A DNA stretch of 5,779 nucleotides from Oscillospiraceae bacterium. Its GTDB lineage: Bacteria > Bacillota > Clostridia > Saccharofermentanales > Saccharofermentanaceae. The notes under the pieces were generated by a model. It did no database searches, was not told the DNA's origin, and saw only the letters and a list, made by a program, of their open reading frames with translations. The position numbers were made by a program, and so were the translations under genes. Shown one piece after another: positions 5,691 through 5,779 of the stretch. The stretch lies in NCBI GenBank assembly GCA_902795955.1, contig CADBNJ010000209.1:1-5779 (forward strand), in the 5' to 3' direction. Every line of letters starts with the position of its first letter. Position 1 is the first letter of the stretch.

Positions 5691-5779
5691 GACGCGCGAA
5701 AAGATTACAATTTTTCCGATTTTCGTATCAATTCGGAGATTTTCTCACTTGATTCTCTGATAGTATGTGCTCACAGGAC
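5691..5779. other. Right-end stretch with no recognisable gene
   Basis: AT-rich sequence after the terminator. No promoter with good boxes, no ribosome site and no start codon with a plausible frame was found. Two minus-strand frames stay open to the window edge (stops at 5745-5747 and at about 5727-5729), so the 3' tail of a leftward gene cannot be excluded, but the visible peptide is too short to judge. Confidence 0.4.

Noticed and set aside
5560..5760. Plus-strand 66-codon frame at the right end
   Set aside because: It runs through the tRNA and its terminator, so it cannot be a real protein gene.
5705..5770. Minus-strand peptide ending TIRESSEKISELIRKSEKL and a stop
   Set aside because: It looks amphipathic, but an in-frame TGA at 5771-5773 lies just upstream and there is no start codon between; most likely chance in AT-rich sequence, at best a gene remnant.
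5553..5779. tRNA-Gln 3' end as a possible integration site for a mobile element
   Set aside because: No integrase gene and no repeat of the tRNA 3' end are visible in the remaining ~150 bases; it cannot be tested inside this window.

Overview
The window looks like chromosomal DNA from an anaerobic Clostridia-type Firmicute, probably a gut or rumen Lachnospiraceae/Oscillospiraceae relative. The grounds are a family 3 glycosidase in the reversed domain order known from Butyrivibrio and Ruminococcus, strong AGGAGG-type ribosome sites on some genes, heavy use of AGG/AGA arginine codons, and a tRNA-Gln with an encoded CCA followed by a strong intrinsic terminator. The genus cannot be fixed from this sequence. 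No mobile element, CRISPR array, integrase or toxin-antitoxin signature was found.

Layout. (1) 1-2496 (+): a family 3 beta-glucosidase, open at the left edge, with the C-terminal-type domain first and the catalytic barrel last. (2) 2500-3465 (+): a membrane protein with a degenerate J-like domain, starting three bases after the glucosidase stop and probably translationally coupled to it. (3) 3441-4151 (-): an RsuA-type rRNA pseudouridine synthase, convergent with gene 2 and overlapping its 3' end by 25 bp. (4) 4190-4528 (+): a small stand-alone Smr-domain protein, divergent from the pseudouridine synthase. (5) 4538-5134 (+): a family 4 iron-sulfur uracil-DNA glycosylase, in an operon with Smr. 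(6) 5198-5467 (+): a small DUF4177-like protein with its own promoter and a perfect operator-like palindrome. (7) 5553-5626 (+): tRNA-Gln(CUG) with its own promoter and a terminator at 5631-5690. The last ~90 bases hold no recognisable gene.

How the parts fit. The left block is carbohydrate use (glucosidase) with a membrane protein of unknown role. The middle is housekeeping nucleic-acid work: rRNA modification, an Smr nuclease-like domain and uracil excision. The right block is a small unknown protein and a tRNA.

The most interesting structures are regulatory. The 38-bp gap between the pseudouridine synthase and smr is built around a 26-bp near-perfect palindrome. Its two arms each carry a TATAAT box, placed so that both mRNAs would start at, or within about 2 nt of, their AUG. 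The small gene at 5198 has a 20-bp inverted repeat set between its -35 and -10 boxes. No clearly new multi-gene system was seen; the J-like membrane protein is the least explained coding gene.
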